Shown one piece after another: positions 15,793 to 22,969 of a DNA stretch of 64,000 nucleotides. The position numbers and the translations under genes are program-made. The number at the start of each line of letters is the position of its first letter. Position 1 is the stretch's first letter. A model generated the notes under the pieces. It ran no database searches and was not told where the DNA came from. It saw only the letters and a list, made by a program, of their open reading frames with translations. The stretch covers positions 1,736,001 through 1,800,000 of the forward strand of contig CAVYMJ010000006.1 in assembly GCA_963769585.1 (NCBI GenBank), in the 5' to 3' direction. The stretch comes from SSC3 sp963769585. GTDB taxonomy: Bacteria; Actinomycetota; Actinomycetes; Propionibacteriales; Nocardioidaceae.

Positions 15793-17802
15793 GTGGACAG
15801 GACTGCCGCCGACCCGATGATCGGGCGGGTGCTCGACGGTCGCTACCGCGTCGGTCCGCGCATCGCCCGCGGGGGGATGGCGACCGTCTACGAAGCCGTC
15901 GACGAGCGCCTCGACCGCCCCTGCGCCGTCAAGATCATGCACCAGGGCATGGGCGACGACGACGACTTCGCCCAGCGGTTCGTCCGCGAGGCGCGCGCCG
16001 CCGCCAAGCTGTCCCACGCGAACGTCGTCTCCGTCTTCGACCAGGGCGACGACAACGGGACGCTCTTCCTGGTGATGGAGTACATCCCCGGGCACACCCT
16101 GCGTGACGTGATCCGCAAGGAGGCGCCGATGAAGCCGGGCAAGGCCCTGGCCCTCGTCGAGCCGATCCTGTCCGCGCTCGCGGCCGCGCACCAGTCGCGG
16201 ATGATCCACCGCGACGTCAAGCCCGAGAACGTCCTGCTCGCCCCCGACGGACGTATCAAGGTCGCCGACTTCGGGCTGGCCAGGGCGATCAGTGCCGAGA
16301 CCCAGCACACGGCCACCGGTGGCGTCCTCATCGGCACGGTCTCCTACCTCGCGCCAGAGCTGGTCGTCGACGGCCGCGCGGACGCGCGCTCGGACGTCTA
16401 CTCCGCCGGGGTGCTCATCTACGAGATGCTCACGGGCCGCAAGCCCCACGAGGGTGACACCGCCATCCACGTCGCCTACAAGCACGTGCACGAAGACGTG
16501 CCACCTCCTTCGGCGATCGTGGAGACCATCCCGCCGTACGTCGACGCGCTCGTGGCACGGGCGACTGCCCGTGACCGCGACCTGCGCCCCTCCGACGCGC
16601 ACGCGCTCCAACAGCTCGTACGCCGGGTCAAGGCTGCTGTGGACGCGGGGCTGACCGACGACCCTGAGCTGACCGCGGACCTGCTGCCCCGCCGGGTCAG
16701 CACCGACACGACCGACATCGACTACGTCAGCGACGAGCCGACCCGCTTCGCCCCTCCCGGCGACCTCGACGTGGACGGGACCAGCGTCATCGGCCTGGTC
16801 CCTGCGGGCGCATCCGCCGCGCCGCGGGTACCCAGCCGGCCCAGTCCGGCTCCCCCACGCCGGCCGTCCGGGCCACCGAACCGGCCCACCACCGAGAGCC
16901 CCGGCGGCTACCGGCCCAGCAAGCGCGGCCCGATTCTGCTCATCGCCGTCGTCATGCTCGCGGTGCTGGCCGCCGGGACGGGCTGGTACTTCGGGATCGG
17001 GCGCTACACCACCACGCCCGGCGTGATCGACCTGCCCCAGGCTCAGGCGCAGGTGAAGATCGAGGATGCCGGACTGAGGTTCGAGGTCGTCGACCAGGCC
17101 TACTCCGAGACCGTGACCAAGGGCGCGGTGATCAGCACCGACCCCGCTGCCGGTGACCGGATCCTCAAGGACGGCACCGTCAGCGCCGTGGTCTCGCTCG
17201 GCCCCGAGCGGCACGCCGTACCCATCCTGCGCGGGCTCAACGTCGATGCTGCAGCGGAAGCCCTGGAGCGGGCCAATCTGAACGTCGGCACCATCAAGCA
17301 GGTCTTCAGCGAGACCGTCGCCGACGGGATCGTGATCCGGTCGACGCCAGCTGCCAAGACGCAGCTCCCGCGCGACACCGCGGTCGGTCTCGTGGTCAGC
17401 CGAGGTCCCCGGCCCATCCGGCTCGACGACTACACGAACAAGAGGGCCTCTGCAGCCGAGAAGAGCCTGGAGCGGCTCGGACTCAAGGTCACCCTGCTGG
17501 AGGGCTACAGCGAGGAGATCAAGAAGGGTCGGGTCATGTCGCAGGACCCCAGGCCGGGCAAGATCGTGCACCGGGGCGACACGGTCAGCCTTACGGTCTC
17601 CCAGGGGCCACCGCTGATCGAGGTGCCGGACACGGTCTCCAAGGGCGTCGACTCCGCCACAGCCGAGCTGGAGGCTGCCGGCTTCGTCGTGCAGGTCGAG
17701 AAGTCCTCGACCTACATCGGCCTCGGCTACGTACTGTCCCAGGACCCCGACGGCGGCACCATGCTGCAAAAGGGCTCCACCGTAACGATCTACCTCGTCT
17801 GA
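15793..17802 (+). CDS. PASTA-domain Ser/Thr protein kinase (PknB/PknL type)
   Basis: 669 residues, GTG start. The cytoplasmic kinase domain (about 14-280) has the Gly loop IARGGMATVYEA, Lys47 in CAVKI, HRDVKPEN with catalytic Asp141, and DFG at 159-161, with GTVSYLAPE in the activation segment. A Pro-rich juxtamembrane stretch follows, then one membrane helix (about 381-402) and four extracellular PASTA repeats that bind muropeptides or lipid II. All catalytic residues are present. Gene order with the Rv2175c-like protein and class II DAHP synthase parallels mycobacterial pknL, although mycobacterial PknL lacks PASTA repeats, so the naming is left open. Confidence 0.95.
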   Translation: MDRTAADPMIGRVLDGRYRVGPRIARGGMATVYEAVDERLDRPCAVKIMHQGMGDDDDFAQRFVREARAAAKLSHANVVSVFDQGDDNGTLFLVMEYIPGHTLRDVIRKEAPMKPGKALALVEPILSALAAAHQSRMIHRDVKPENVLLAPDGRIKVADFGLARAISAETQHTATGGVLIGTVSYLAPELVVDGRADARSDVYSAGVLIYEMLTGRKPHEGDTAIHVAYKHVHEDVPPPSAIVETIPPYVDALVARATARDRDLRPSDAHALQQLVRRVKAAVDAGLTDDPELTADLLPRRVSTDTTDIDYVSDEPTRFAPPGDLDVDGTSVIGLVPAGASAAPRVPSRPSPAPPRRPSGPPNRPTTESPGGYRPSKRGPILLIAVVMLAVLAAGTGWYFGIGRYTTTPGVIDLPQAQAQVKIEDAGLRFEVVDQAYSETVTKGAVISTDPAAGDRILKDGTVSAVVSLGPERHAVPILRGLNVDAAAEALERANLNVGTIKQVFSETVADGIVIRSTPAAKTQLPRDTAVGLVVSRGPRPIRLDDYTNKRASAAEKSLERLGLKVTLLEGYSEEIKKGRVMSQDPRPGKIVHRGDTVSLTVSQGPPLIEVPDTVSKGVDSATAELEAAGFVVQVEKSSTYIGLGYVLSQDPDGGTMLQKGSTVTIYLV

Positions 17803-17822
17803 CCCGGGAGCCGGCGGCCCCG

Positions 17823-17828
17823 TAGTTT
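17823..17828 (+). promoter_or_regulatory. -10 box TAGTTT, leaderless promoter of endonuclease IV
   Basis: TAGTTT seven bases before ATG 17836, no ribosome site. It supports the ATG over the in-frame TTG at 17827. Confidence 0.45.
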
Positions 17829-17835
17829 GTTCCGC

Positions 17836-18687
17836 ATGCGTAACCCCATCGGCACCCACGTCAACGTCGGCAAGGGGCTGCACTCCGGGGCGTACGCCGA
17901 GGCCGTCCGAATCGGTGCGGAGGCGATCCAGGTCTTCGCGGGGAACCCCCGCGGATGGGCGCTGTCCCCCGGTGACCCCGCCCAGGACACCTGCTTCAGG
18001 ACGGCGTGTACGGAGTCCAACCTTCGGGTCTTCATCCACGCTCCGTACCTGGTGAACCTCGGGTCACCGACTCCGGCGACCTACCAGAGGTCGCTGGCTG
18101 TCCTGGCGCACAACCTCGCCAGGGCCGCCGAGATCGGGGCCGAGGGTGTCGTCGTGCATACCGGGTCCTTCGTGGAGCAGGGCTCTCATGAGGCTGCGAT
18201 GCAGCAGGTCCGCGAGGGCCTGCTGCCGTTGCTCGACACGCTGGCGGACGACCAGGCGCCCTGGCTGCTACTCGAGCCGACCGCCGGGCAGGGACGGTCG
18301 CTGTGCGCCGGGGTGGACGACCTCGACAGCTACCTGGCCGCCGTGGACTTCCATCCCAAGGCAGGGATCTGCCTGGACACCTGCCATGTGTTCGCGGCCG
18401 GCGCACCGCTGGACGAGCCTGGCGGAACCACGGCAACCGTGGACCGGGTCGTGGAGATCGGGGGCGAGGGTCGGCTCCGGCTGGTGCATGCGAACGACTC
18501 GATGGATGTCCGCGGAGCCCTCAAGGACCGGCACGAGAAGATCGGCGACGGCTATATCGGCCTCGGCGCCTTCGAGGAGCTGTTCGCGCACCCCGCGACC
18601 GCCGGGGTGCCGTTCATCCTGGAGACCCCAGGGTCCCGGGAGGCCGACGACCCGAGCGCCGCGCTGCTGAGGAAGCTCCGCGGATGA
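17836..18687 (+). CDS. nfo: Deoxyribonuclease IV (AP endonuclease)
   Basis: 283 residues. PIGTHVNVGKGLHSGAYAEA begins the TIM barrel; zinc ligands are visible in FIHAPYLVNLGSP, GVVVHTGSF, LLLEPTAGQG, GICLDTCHVFAAG, LVHANDSMD, KDRHEKIGDGYIG and FILETPG, a complete set of the three-zinc site of endonuclease IV. It cuts 5' of abasic sites in base excision repair. The stop overlaps the start of the EamA gene (ATGA), so the two form an operon. Confidence 0.95.
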   Translation: MRNPIGTHVNVGKGLHSGAYAEAVRIGAEAIQVFAGNPRGWALSPGDPAQDTCFRTACTESNLRVFIHAPYLVNLGSPTPATYQRSLAVLAHNLARAAEIGAEGVVVHTGSFVEQGSHEAAMQQVREGLLPLLDTLADDQAPWLLLEPTAGQGRSLCAGVDDLDSYLAAVDFHPKAGICLDTCHVFAAGAPLDEPGGTTATVDRVVEIGGEGRLRLVHANDSMDVRGALKDRHEKIGDGYIGLGAFEELFAHPATAGVPFILETPGSREADDPSAALLRKLRG

Positions 18688-19577
18688 GCAGCGAACGCAG
18701 CAAGGGCTTCCTGGCCACGCTGGCACTGCTGGCGATGACGGCCTGCTGGGGCTCTACGTTCTTCCTGATCAAGGACCTGCTGGAAAGGGTTCCCGTCGCC
18801 GACTTCCTCGCGGTCCGGTTCGGCATCGCCACAGTCGCACTCTTCCTGCTCTTCCCCCGGGCGGTCAGCGCACTGACGGCCGAGACCCGCAAGCGAGCGG
18901 TGGTCCTCGGAGCCCTGTACGGCGCGGCGCAGATCCTGCAGACGACGGGCCTGGCGCACACCCCGGCCAGCGTCTCCGGATTCATCACCGGGATGTACGT
19001 CGTGCTCACCCCGGTCTTCGCAGCCGCCATCCTGGGCACGCGGATCGGATGGCCCACCTGGAGCGCGGTGCTCCTGGCGGTCACCGGACTCGGCGTCCTC
19101 ACCCTGAGCGGCTTCTCGGTGGGGTACGGCGAGGCGCTCACGCTGGTCGCTGCTGCCCTCTATGCCCTGCACATCGTCGGTCTCGGCAGCTGGAGCACCC
19201 CTTCCGACGCGATGGGGATGTCTGTCGTGCAGCTTGCGGTGATCACGCTCGTCTGCCTGGTTGGCGCCCTTCCGCACGGCATCGAGCTGCCGGCCACCAC
19301 TGGTGACTGGCTCTCCCTGCTCTACATGGCGCTGTTCGCTGGAGCGGCCGCGATGGCCGGCCAGACCTGGGCGCAGGCGCACCTGCCTCCGACCCGCACG
19401 GCCATCATCATGAGCATGGAGCCGGTCTTCGCGGCCTTCTTCGCCGTACTCCTGGGCGGCGAGAGCCTGACCGCGAAGATGTTCCTGGGGGGTGGACTGG
19501 TCCTGACTGCGATGCTGGTCGTCGAGCTGCTACCCAGGCGCAAGATCGAGGCCGAGGTGCACCACATCGCGGTGTGA
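18684..19577 (+). CDS. EamA/DMT-superfamily transporter
   Basis: 297 residues from the ATG that overlaps the endonuclease IV stop. Ten hydrophobic helices form two EamA repeats: the first has CWGSTFFLIKDLLERVP and FLAVRFGIA, the second ends with RTAIIMSMEPVFAAFFAVLLGGE, the typical repeat signature near helix 9. It lies in the cytoplasmic membrane and probably exports a metabolite or amino acid; substrate unknown. Translational coupling to a DNA repair gene looks incidental. Confidence 0.9.
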   Translation: MSSERSKGFLATLALLAMTACWGSTFFLIKDLLERVPVADFLAVRFGIATVALFLLFPRAVSALTAETRKRAVVLGALYGAAQILQTTGLAHTPASVSGFITGMYVVLTPVFAAAILGTRIGWPTWSAVLLAVTGLGVLTLSGFSVGYGEALTLVAAALYALHIVGLGSWSTPSDAMGMSVVQLAVITLVCLVGALPHGIELPATTGDWLSLLYMALFAGAAAMAGQTWAQAHLPPTRTAIIMSMEPVFAAFFAVLLGGESLTAKMFLGGGLVLTAMLVVELLPRRKIEAEVHHIAV

Positions 19578-19611
19578 GCCTGCGGGTGCTTGTCCGGCCG
19601 GGCCCGCAGGC
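19578..19611 (+). terminator. Hairpin after the EamA gene
   Basis: GCCTGCGGG and CCCGCAGGC pair over nine bases with a 16-base loop, starting right after the TGA. There is no U run, as is common for actinobacterial terminators. Confidence 0.5.
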
Positions 19612-19656
19612 ACCATGATGGTGAAAGAGGGCACTGCGTTCGGAAGAAGGCATTCC

Positions 19657-20136
19657 ATGACCGGACACGTCATCCATCTCGACCGGCAGATCTACGCGAC
19701 CCCTGAACAGGTCTGGAAGATCCTGACCGACATCGAGCAGAGCGCCGAGACGATCCGCAGCGTGACCAACGTCCAGGTGCTCGACGGCGCCGAGTCCTTC
19801 GGGGTCGGAACGCGCTGGCGCGAGGACCGCGCGCTGATGGGCCATCGCGGAACCGAGGAGCTCGAGGTCACCGAGGCCCACGAGCCCAGCCATTTCGCCG
19901 TTCGCACCACCCGCGACAAGGACGTCGTGACGATGACCTACACCCTGACCCCGCTCGGTCAGGGCACCCGCCTCTCCTTGACCCTGGTCGATGACATGAG
20001 CGCTCGCGGCGTGCCCTCCGTGCTGGCCTGGACGCTCTGGGGCGAGGTGAGCATGCACTCCACCCGGCGGATGCTGATGCACGACCTTGACGACGTCGCG
20101 CAGGCCGCGGAGCGCGTAGCCATGCAGGACCAGTGA
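19657..20136 (+). CDS. START/SRPBCC family protein
   Basis: 159 residues from ATG 19657, preceded by GAAGAAGG; longer in-frame starts lie before this ribosome site. HLDRQIYATPEQVWKILTDIEQS is the classic start of a polyketide-cyclase/START-like fold, followed by VGTRWREDRALMGHRGTEEL and a long C-terminal helix. These proteins bind hydrophobic small molecules; the ligand is unknown. Confidence 0.85.
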   Translation: MTGHVIHLDRQIYATPEQVWKILTDIEQSAETIRSVTNVQVLDGAESFGVGTRWREDRALMGHRGTEELEVTEAHEPSHFAVRTTRDKDVVTMTYTLTPLGQGTRLSLTLVDDMSARGVPSVLAWTLWGEVSMHSTRRMLMHDLDDVAQAAERVAMQDQ

Positions 20137-20222
20137 GCAAAGCTCGTCGGCCCGGTCGGTGTCCCGGTCCTTGACCCTGTCCGGATGCCGAACCGCCTGC
20201 GGGGCGCGGTGGACGGGCCAGC

Positions 20223-20228
20223 TAGGCT
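20223..20228 (+). promoter_or_regulatory. -10 box TAGGCT of the aroF leader transcript
   Basis: TAGGCT seven bases before the leader-peptide ATG, so the leader peptide would be translated from a leaderless RNA. Confidence 0.55.
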
Positions 20229-20235
20229 TCTCGGC

Positions 20236-20295
20236 ATGCAGCAGCGCTATCTCTTTGGTCACCTGCCGGGGGTTCCCGAGCAGCTGGTCGACTGA
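20236..20295 (+). CDS. Leader peptide of the DAHP synthase gene (predicted attenuator)
   Basis: A 19-codon frame, MQQRYLFGHLPGVPEQLVD, ends 23 bases before an intrinsic terminator that precedes aroF. Tyr5 and Phe7 sit in an RYLFG cluster, matching the products controlled by a Tyr/Phe-type DAHP synthase. A ribosome stalled there would leave GGGGGTT (20268-20274) free to pair with AAC-G-CCCC (20318-20325), which would disrupt the terminator. It is too short to be called as a gene by normal means; the call rests on position, composition and the RNA alternatives. Confidence 0.6.
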   Translation: MQQRYLFGHLPGVPEQLVD

Positions 20296-20318
20296 GTCGC
20301 GCCTTCTGCACCGAACCA

Positions 20319-20352
20319 ACGCCCCTGGCCTCGCTGCCAAGGGGCGTTTTTC
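20319..20352 (+). terminator. Intrinsic terminator/attenuator upstream of aroF
   Basis: ACGCCCCT pairs with AGGGGCGT, extended by GGC/GCC across one bulged A, with TTTTT directly after. The only coding sequence between the promoter and this terminator is the leader peptide, so it regulates aroF rather than ending a gene. Confidence 0.82.
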
Positions 20353-20394
20353 ACGCCTGATGCCGGCGTGGCCCGAACGAGTAGAGGAACCATC

Positions 20395-21429
20395 ATGGTC
20401 GTCGTCATGTCCCCGGACGCCACCGAAGAAGAGATCGCGCACGTCGTAGACCGAGTCGCGAGCGTGGGCGGCGAAGCCTTCGTGAGCAAGGGCGTCGTCC
20501 GGACCATCATCGGTCTGGTCGGTGACATCGACTCCTTCCACGGCCTGAACCTGCGCACCCTTCCCGGGGTCGGCGACGTGCACCGGATCAGTGACCCGTT
20601 CAAGCTGGTCAGCAGACAGCACCACGCCGAGCGCTCGACCGTATGGGTTCGAGGAGTGCCCATCGGCCCCGACACCTTCACGTTCATCGCCGGTCCGTGT
20701 GCGGTCGAGTCGGCCCAGCAGACCCTCGAAGCCGTGGAGATGGCCAAGGCGGCCGGGGCCACGATCATGCGCGGCGGCGCCTACAAGCCGCGCACGTCGC
20801 CGTACGCCTTCCAGGGTTTGGGTGAGAAGGGTCTGCGGATCCTGGCGGACGTGCGCGAGGTGACCGGGCTTCCGGTCGTCACCGAGGTTGTGGACGCGCG
20901 CGACGTGGCCGTCGTCGCCCAGTACGCCGACATGCTCCAGATCGGCACGCGCAACGCGGCCAACTTCGGGCTGCTGCAGGCGGTCGGCGAGTCCGGTCGG
21001 CCGGTGCTCCTCAAGCGAGGGATGACCGCGACCATCGAGGAGTGGCTGATGGCGGCCGAGTACATCGCCCAACGCGGGAACCTGGACATCGTCCTGTGCG
21101 AGCGGGGCATCCGTACGTTCGAGCCGGCCACGCGCAACACCTTGGACATCTCGGCGGTGCCCGTCATCCAGGCCAAGAGCCATCTGCCCATCATCGTGGA
21201 CCCGTCCCATGCGGCTGGGGTCAAGGAGCTGGTCGTCCCGCTGTCCAGGGCAGCGATCGCGGTCGGTGCGGACGGCATCATCGTCGACGTACACCCCAAG
21301 CCGGAGGAGGCGCTCTGCGACGGCCCCCAGGCCCTGCTCGGCACAGAGCTGCGGGCCCTGGCCCAGGCCGTGCGCCAGCTCCCGCCGGTGGTGGGTCGCG
21401 TCGACGCGTCCGAGCGGGTGCGCGGCTAG
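20395..21429 (+). CDS. aroF: DAHP synthase, class I (type I-beta with N-terminal regulatory domain)
   Basis: 344 residues from ATG 20395 with AGAGGA upstream. Residues 1 to about 70 form a ferredoxin-like domain (VVVMSPDATEEEIAHVVDRV) that in thermophilic homologues binds Tyr or Phe for feedback inhibition. The catalytic barrel has FIAGPCAVES, RGGAYKPRTSPYAFQG, QIGTRNAANFGLL, LLKRGMTATIEEW and IIVDPSHAAG. It joins PEP and erythrose 4-phosphate in the first step of the shikimate pathway. It appears to be controlled twice: by the N-terminal domain and by the upstream attenuator. A second, unrelated class II enzyme is coded 3.7 kb away. Confidence 0.95.
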   Translation: MVVVMSPDATEEEIAHVVDRVASVGGEAFVSKGVVRTIIGLVGDIDSFHGLNLRTLPGVGDVHRISDPFKLVSRQHHAERSTVWVRGVPIGPDTFTFIAGPCAVESAQQTLEAVEMAKAAGATIMRGGAYKPRTSPYAFQGLGEKGLRILADVREVTGLPVVTEVVDARDVAVVAQYADMLQIGTRNAANFGLLQAVGESGRPVLLKRGMTATIEEWLMAAEYIAQRGNLDIVLCERGIRTFEPATRNTLDISAVPVIQAKSHLPIIVDPSHAAGVKELVVPLSRAAIAVGADGIIVDVHPKPEEALCDGPQALLGTELRALAQAVRQLPPVVGRVDASERVRG

Positions 21430-21914
21430 GCCGCGACGGTCAGTTCCTGGGCCACCATTAGGTGCAGCCGGTAGAGCCGGTCAGCCTGGTCCTGCGCGCG
21501 ATCGAGCAGGAGGTCGATCGTCTCCTTGTCCAGTCGCTCGTCCTGGACAGCGACGGCGCGCAGGACCTGGAAGCCGTTGATCTTCGCGGCCACGGCAATC
21601 CGCAGACCCTCGATCTCGACAAGGTCGGTCAGTGGTGTGCGTGACAACAGGCTGCCGTTGGGCTTGAGCCGGCCCACCCGCTCCCCCGCGAGCGCCACGA
21701 CCTGCTTGAGGCGGCTCTGCTCGATCTCGAGGTCGGCTGCGAGCGCTTGCAGAGTGTCACGATCCGCGTTCACCTCTGCTGCGAGCGCAGTGAGCTGTTC
21801 CCGCCATTCGGGACGGGAGACACCGGCCGCGGCTCGCTGGAACAGGGCCACGCCTCCGGCGGCCGCCGCGAGATGGTCGGTCAGGTACGAGGCAAGCAAA
21901 CGTACGGGCATCAT
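21426..21914 (-). CDS. Hypothetical all-helical protein
   Basis: 162 residues beginning with two Met codons. Predicted to be four long helices (RLLASYLTDHLAAAAGGVALF, EWREQLTALAAEVNADRD, a basic KQVVALAGERVGRLKPNG turn, and ETIDLLLDRAQDQADRLYRL), like a ferritin-fold bundle but without an obvious metal site. I do not recognise a named family. Its stop overlaps the aroF stop by four bases (convergent). The frame shows normal actinobacterial third-position G/C and a continuous amphipathic pattern, which supports it as a real gene. Confidence 0.7.
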   Translation of the reverse strand: MMPVRLLASYLTDHLAAAAGGVALFQRAAAGVSRPEWREQLTALAAEVNADRDTLQALAADLEIEQSRLKQVVALAGERVGRLKPNGSLLSRTPLTDLVEIEGLRIAVAAKINGFQVLRAVAVQDERLDKETIDLLLDRAQDQADRLYRLHLMVAQELTVAA

Positions 21915-21942
21915 GCGGGCCCGGTACCCCGCACCGCCCGGC

Positions 21943-22932
21943 TCACACGCCTAGAACCTTCGCGAGAACGCCGGCCGCCACCTCGGCCTGGTCGCGCGAG
22001 ATGTCGAGGTGGGTCACGAGTCTCAGCGCCTTGGGCCCGACCGCGCTCACCACGACGTCGTGCTCCCGCGCGGCAGCGACCACGGCCGGAGCATCTGGCA
22101 CCTGCACCACGACGATGTTGGTCTGGGGAGCCGGGGCTCCGATTGCCGAGGCGATGAGCCGGGCGTTCTCGTGGTCCTCGGCGAGCCGGTCGAGGTGATG
22201 GTCCAGCGCGTAGAGCCCTGCCGCTGCCAGCACACCCACCTGCCGCATCCCCCCACCAAGCCGCTTGCGCCAGACGCGGGCCTGGCTGATCGCTTCCGCC
22301 GTGCCGACGACCAGCGAGCCGATGGGTGCACCCAGGCCCTTGCTGAGGCAGACCGCGAGAGCGTCCGCGGTAGCGCCGTACTCGGCGAGCGGGGTTCCGG
22401 TGGCGGCGTGGGCGTTCCAGAGCCTGGCGCCGTCGAGGTGGATCCCTACTCCCCGCTCGTCCGCGAAGCGACGCAGGGCCTTGAGCTCATCGATCCCGAT
22501 CACCGCCCCGCCACCGAAGTTGTGGGTGTTCTCCACCGAGATCGCCCGGGTCGGCACGAAGAACGGACCCATGTCCGGGGCGAACATCGAGTCGATCATC
22601 ACCAGGTCGAGCGGCTTCCCGACCCAGGTACGCATGGTCAGCCCGGTGACGACCGCGTGAACGCCGAGCTCAGCGCGGGCGATGTGGGCGCTGGCTTCGC
22701 ACAGCACTTCCTGGCCCTGTCCGACCAACGACCGAACCGCCAGCACGTTGGCCATCGACCCGGTCGCGGTGAACAGCGCCGCCTCCTTGCCGAACAGCCC
22801 GGCAACTCGCTCCTCGAGTGCCCGAACGGTCGGGTCCTCGCCGTAGACATCGTCGCCGACCTCGGCCTCGGCCATGGCCTGCCGCATCTGGCGCGACGGT
22901 TGGGTGACGGTGTCGGAGCGAAGGTCGATCAC
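21943..22932 (-). CDS. ltaE: Low-specificity L-threonine aldolase
   Basis: 329 residues, GTG start. LRSDTVTQPSRQMRQAM is the family N-terminus; GDDVYGEDPTVRALEE, the PLP stacking region FTATGSMANVLA, IHLDGARLWNA (Asp binding the PLP ring) and the Schiff-base Lys in LAVCLSKGLGAPIGS are all intact. It splits threonine or allo-threonine into glycine and acetaldehyde. A TAGGGT -10 box lies six bases before the GTG. Confidence 0.94.
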   Translation of the reverse strand: MIDLRSDTVTQPSRQMRQAMAEAEVGDDVYGEDPTVRALEERVAGLFGKEAALFTATGSMANVLAVRSLVGQGQEVLCEASAHIARAELGVHAVVTGLTMRTWVGKPLDLVMIDSMFAPDMGPFFVPTRAISVENTHNFGGGAVIGIDELKALRRFADERGVGIHLDGARLWNAHAATGTPLAEYGATADALAVCLSKGLGAPIGSLVVGTAEAISQARVWRKRLGGGMRQVGVLAAAGLYALDHHLDRLAEDHENARLIASAIGAPAPQTNIVVVQVPDAPAVVAAAREHDVVVSAVGPKALRLVTHLDISRDQAEVAAGVLAKVLGV

Positions 22933-22938
22933 GCTCCG

Positions 22939-22944
22939 ACCCTA
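22939..22944 (-). promoter_or_regulatory. -10 box TAGGGT, leaderless promoter of ltaE
   Basis: TAGGGT six bases before GTG 22932, no ribosome site. Confidence 0.45.
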
Positions 22945-22969
22945 GGGCACGTCGCTGGGCTGCCCGCGG

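Noticed and set aside
15727..18039. 770-codon minus-strand frame opposite the PASTA kinase
   Set aside because: Pure shadow: the plus-strand kinase and endonuclease IV have complete motifs, the antisense frame has none.
18303..18683. Long N-terminal extension of the EamA transporter
   Set aside because: It overlaps endonuclease IV in another frame; the ATGA-coupled start gives the normal protein length.
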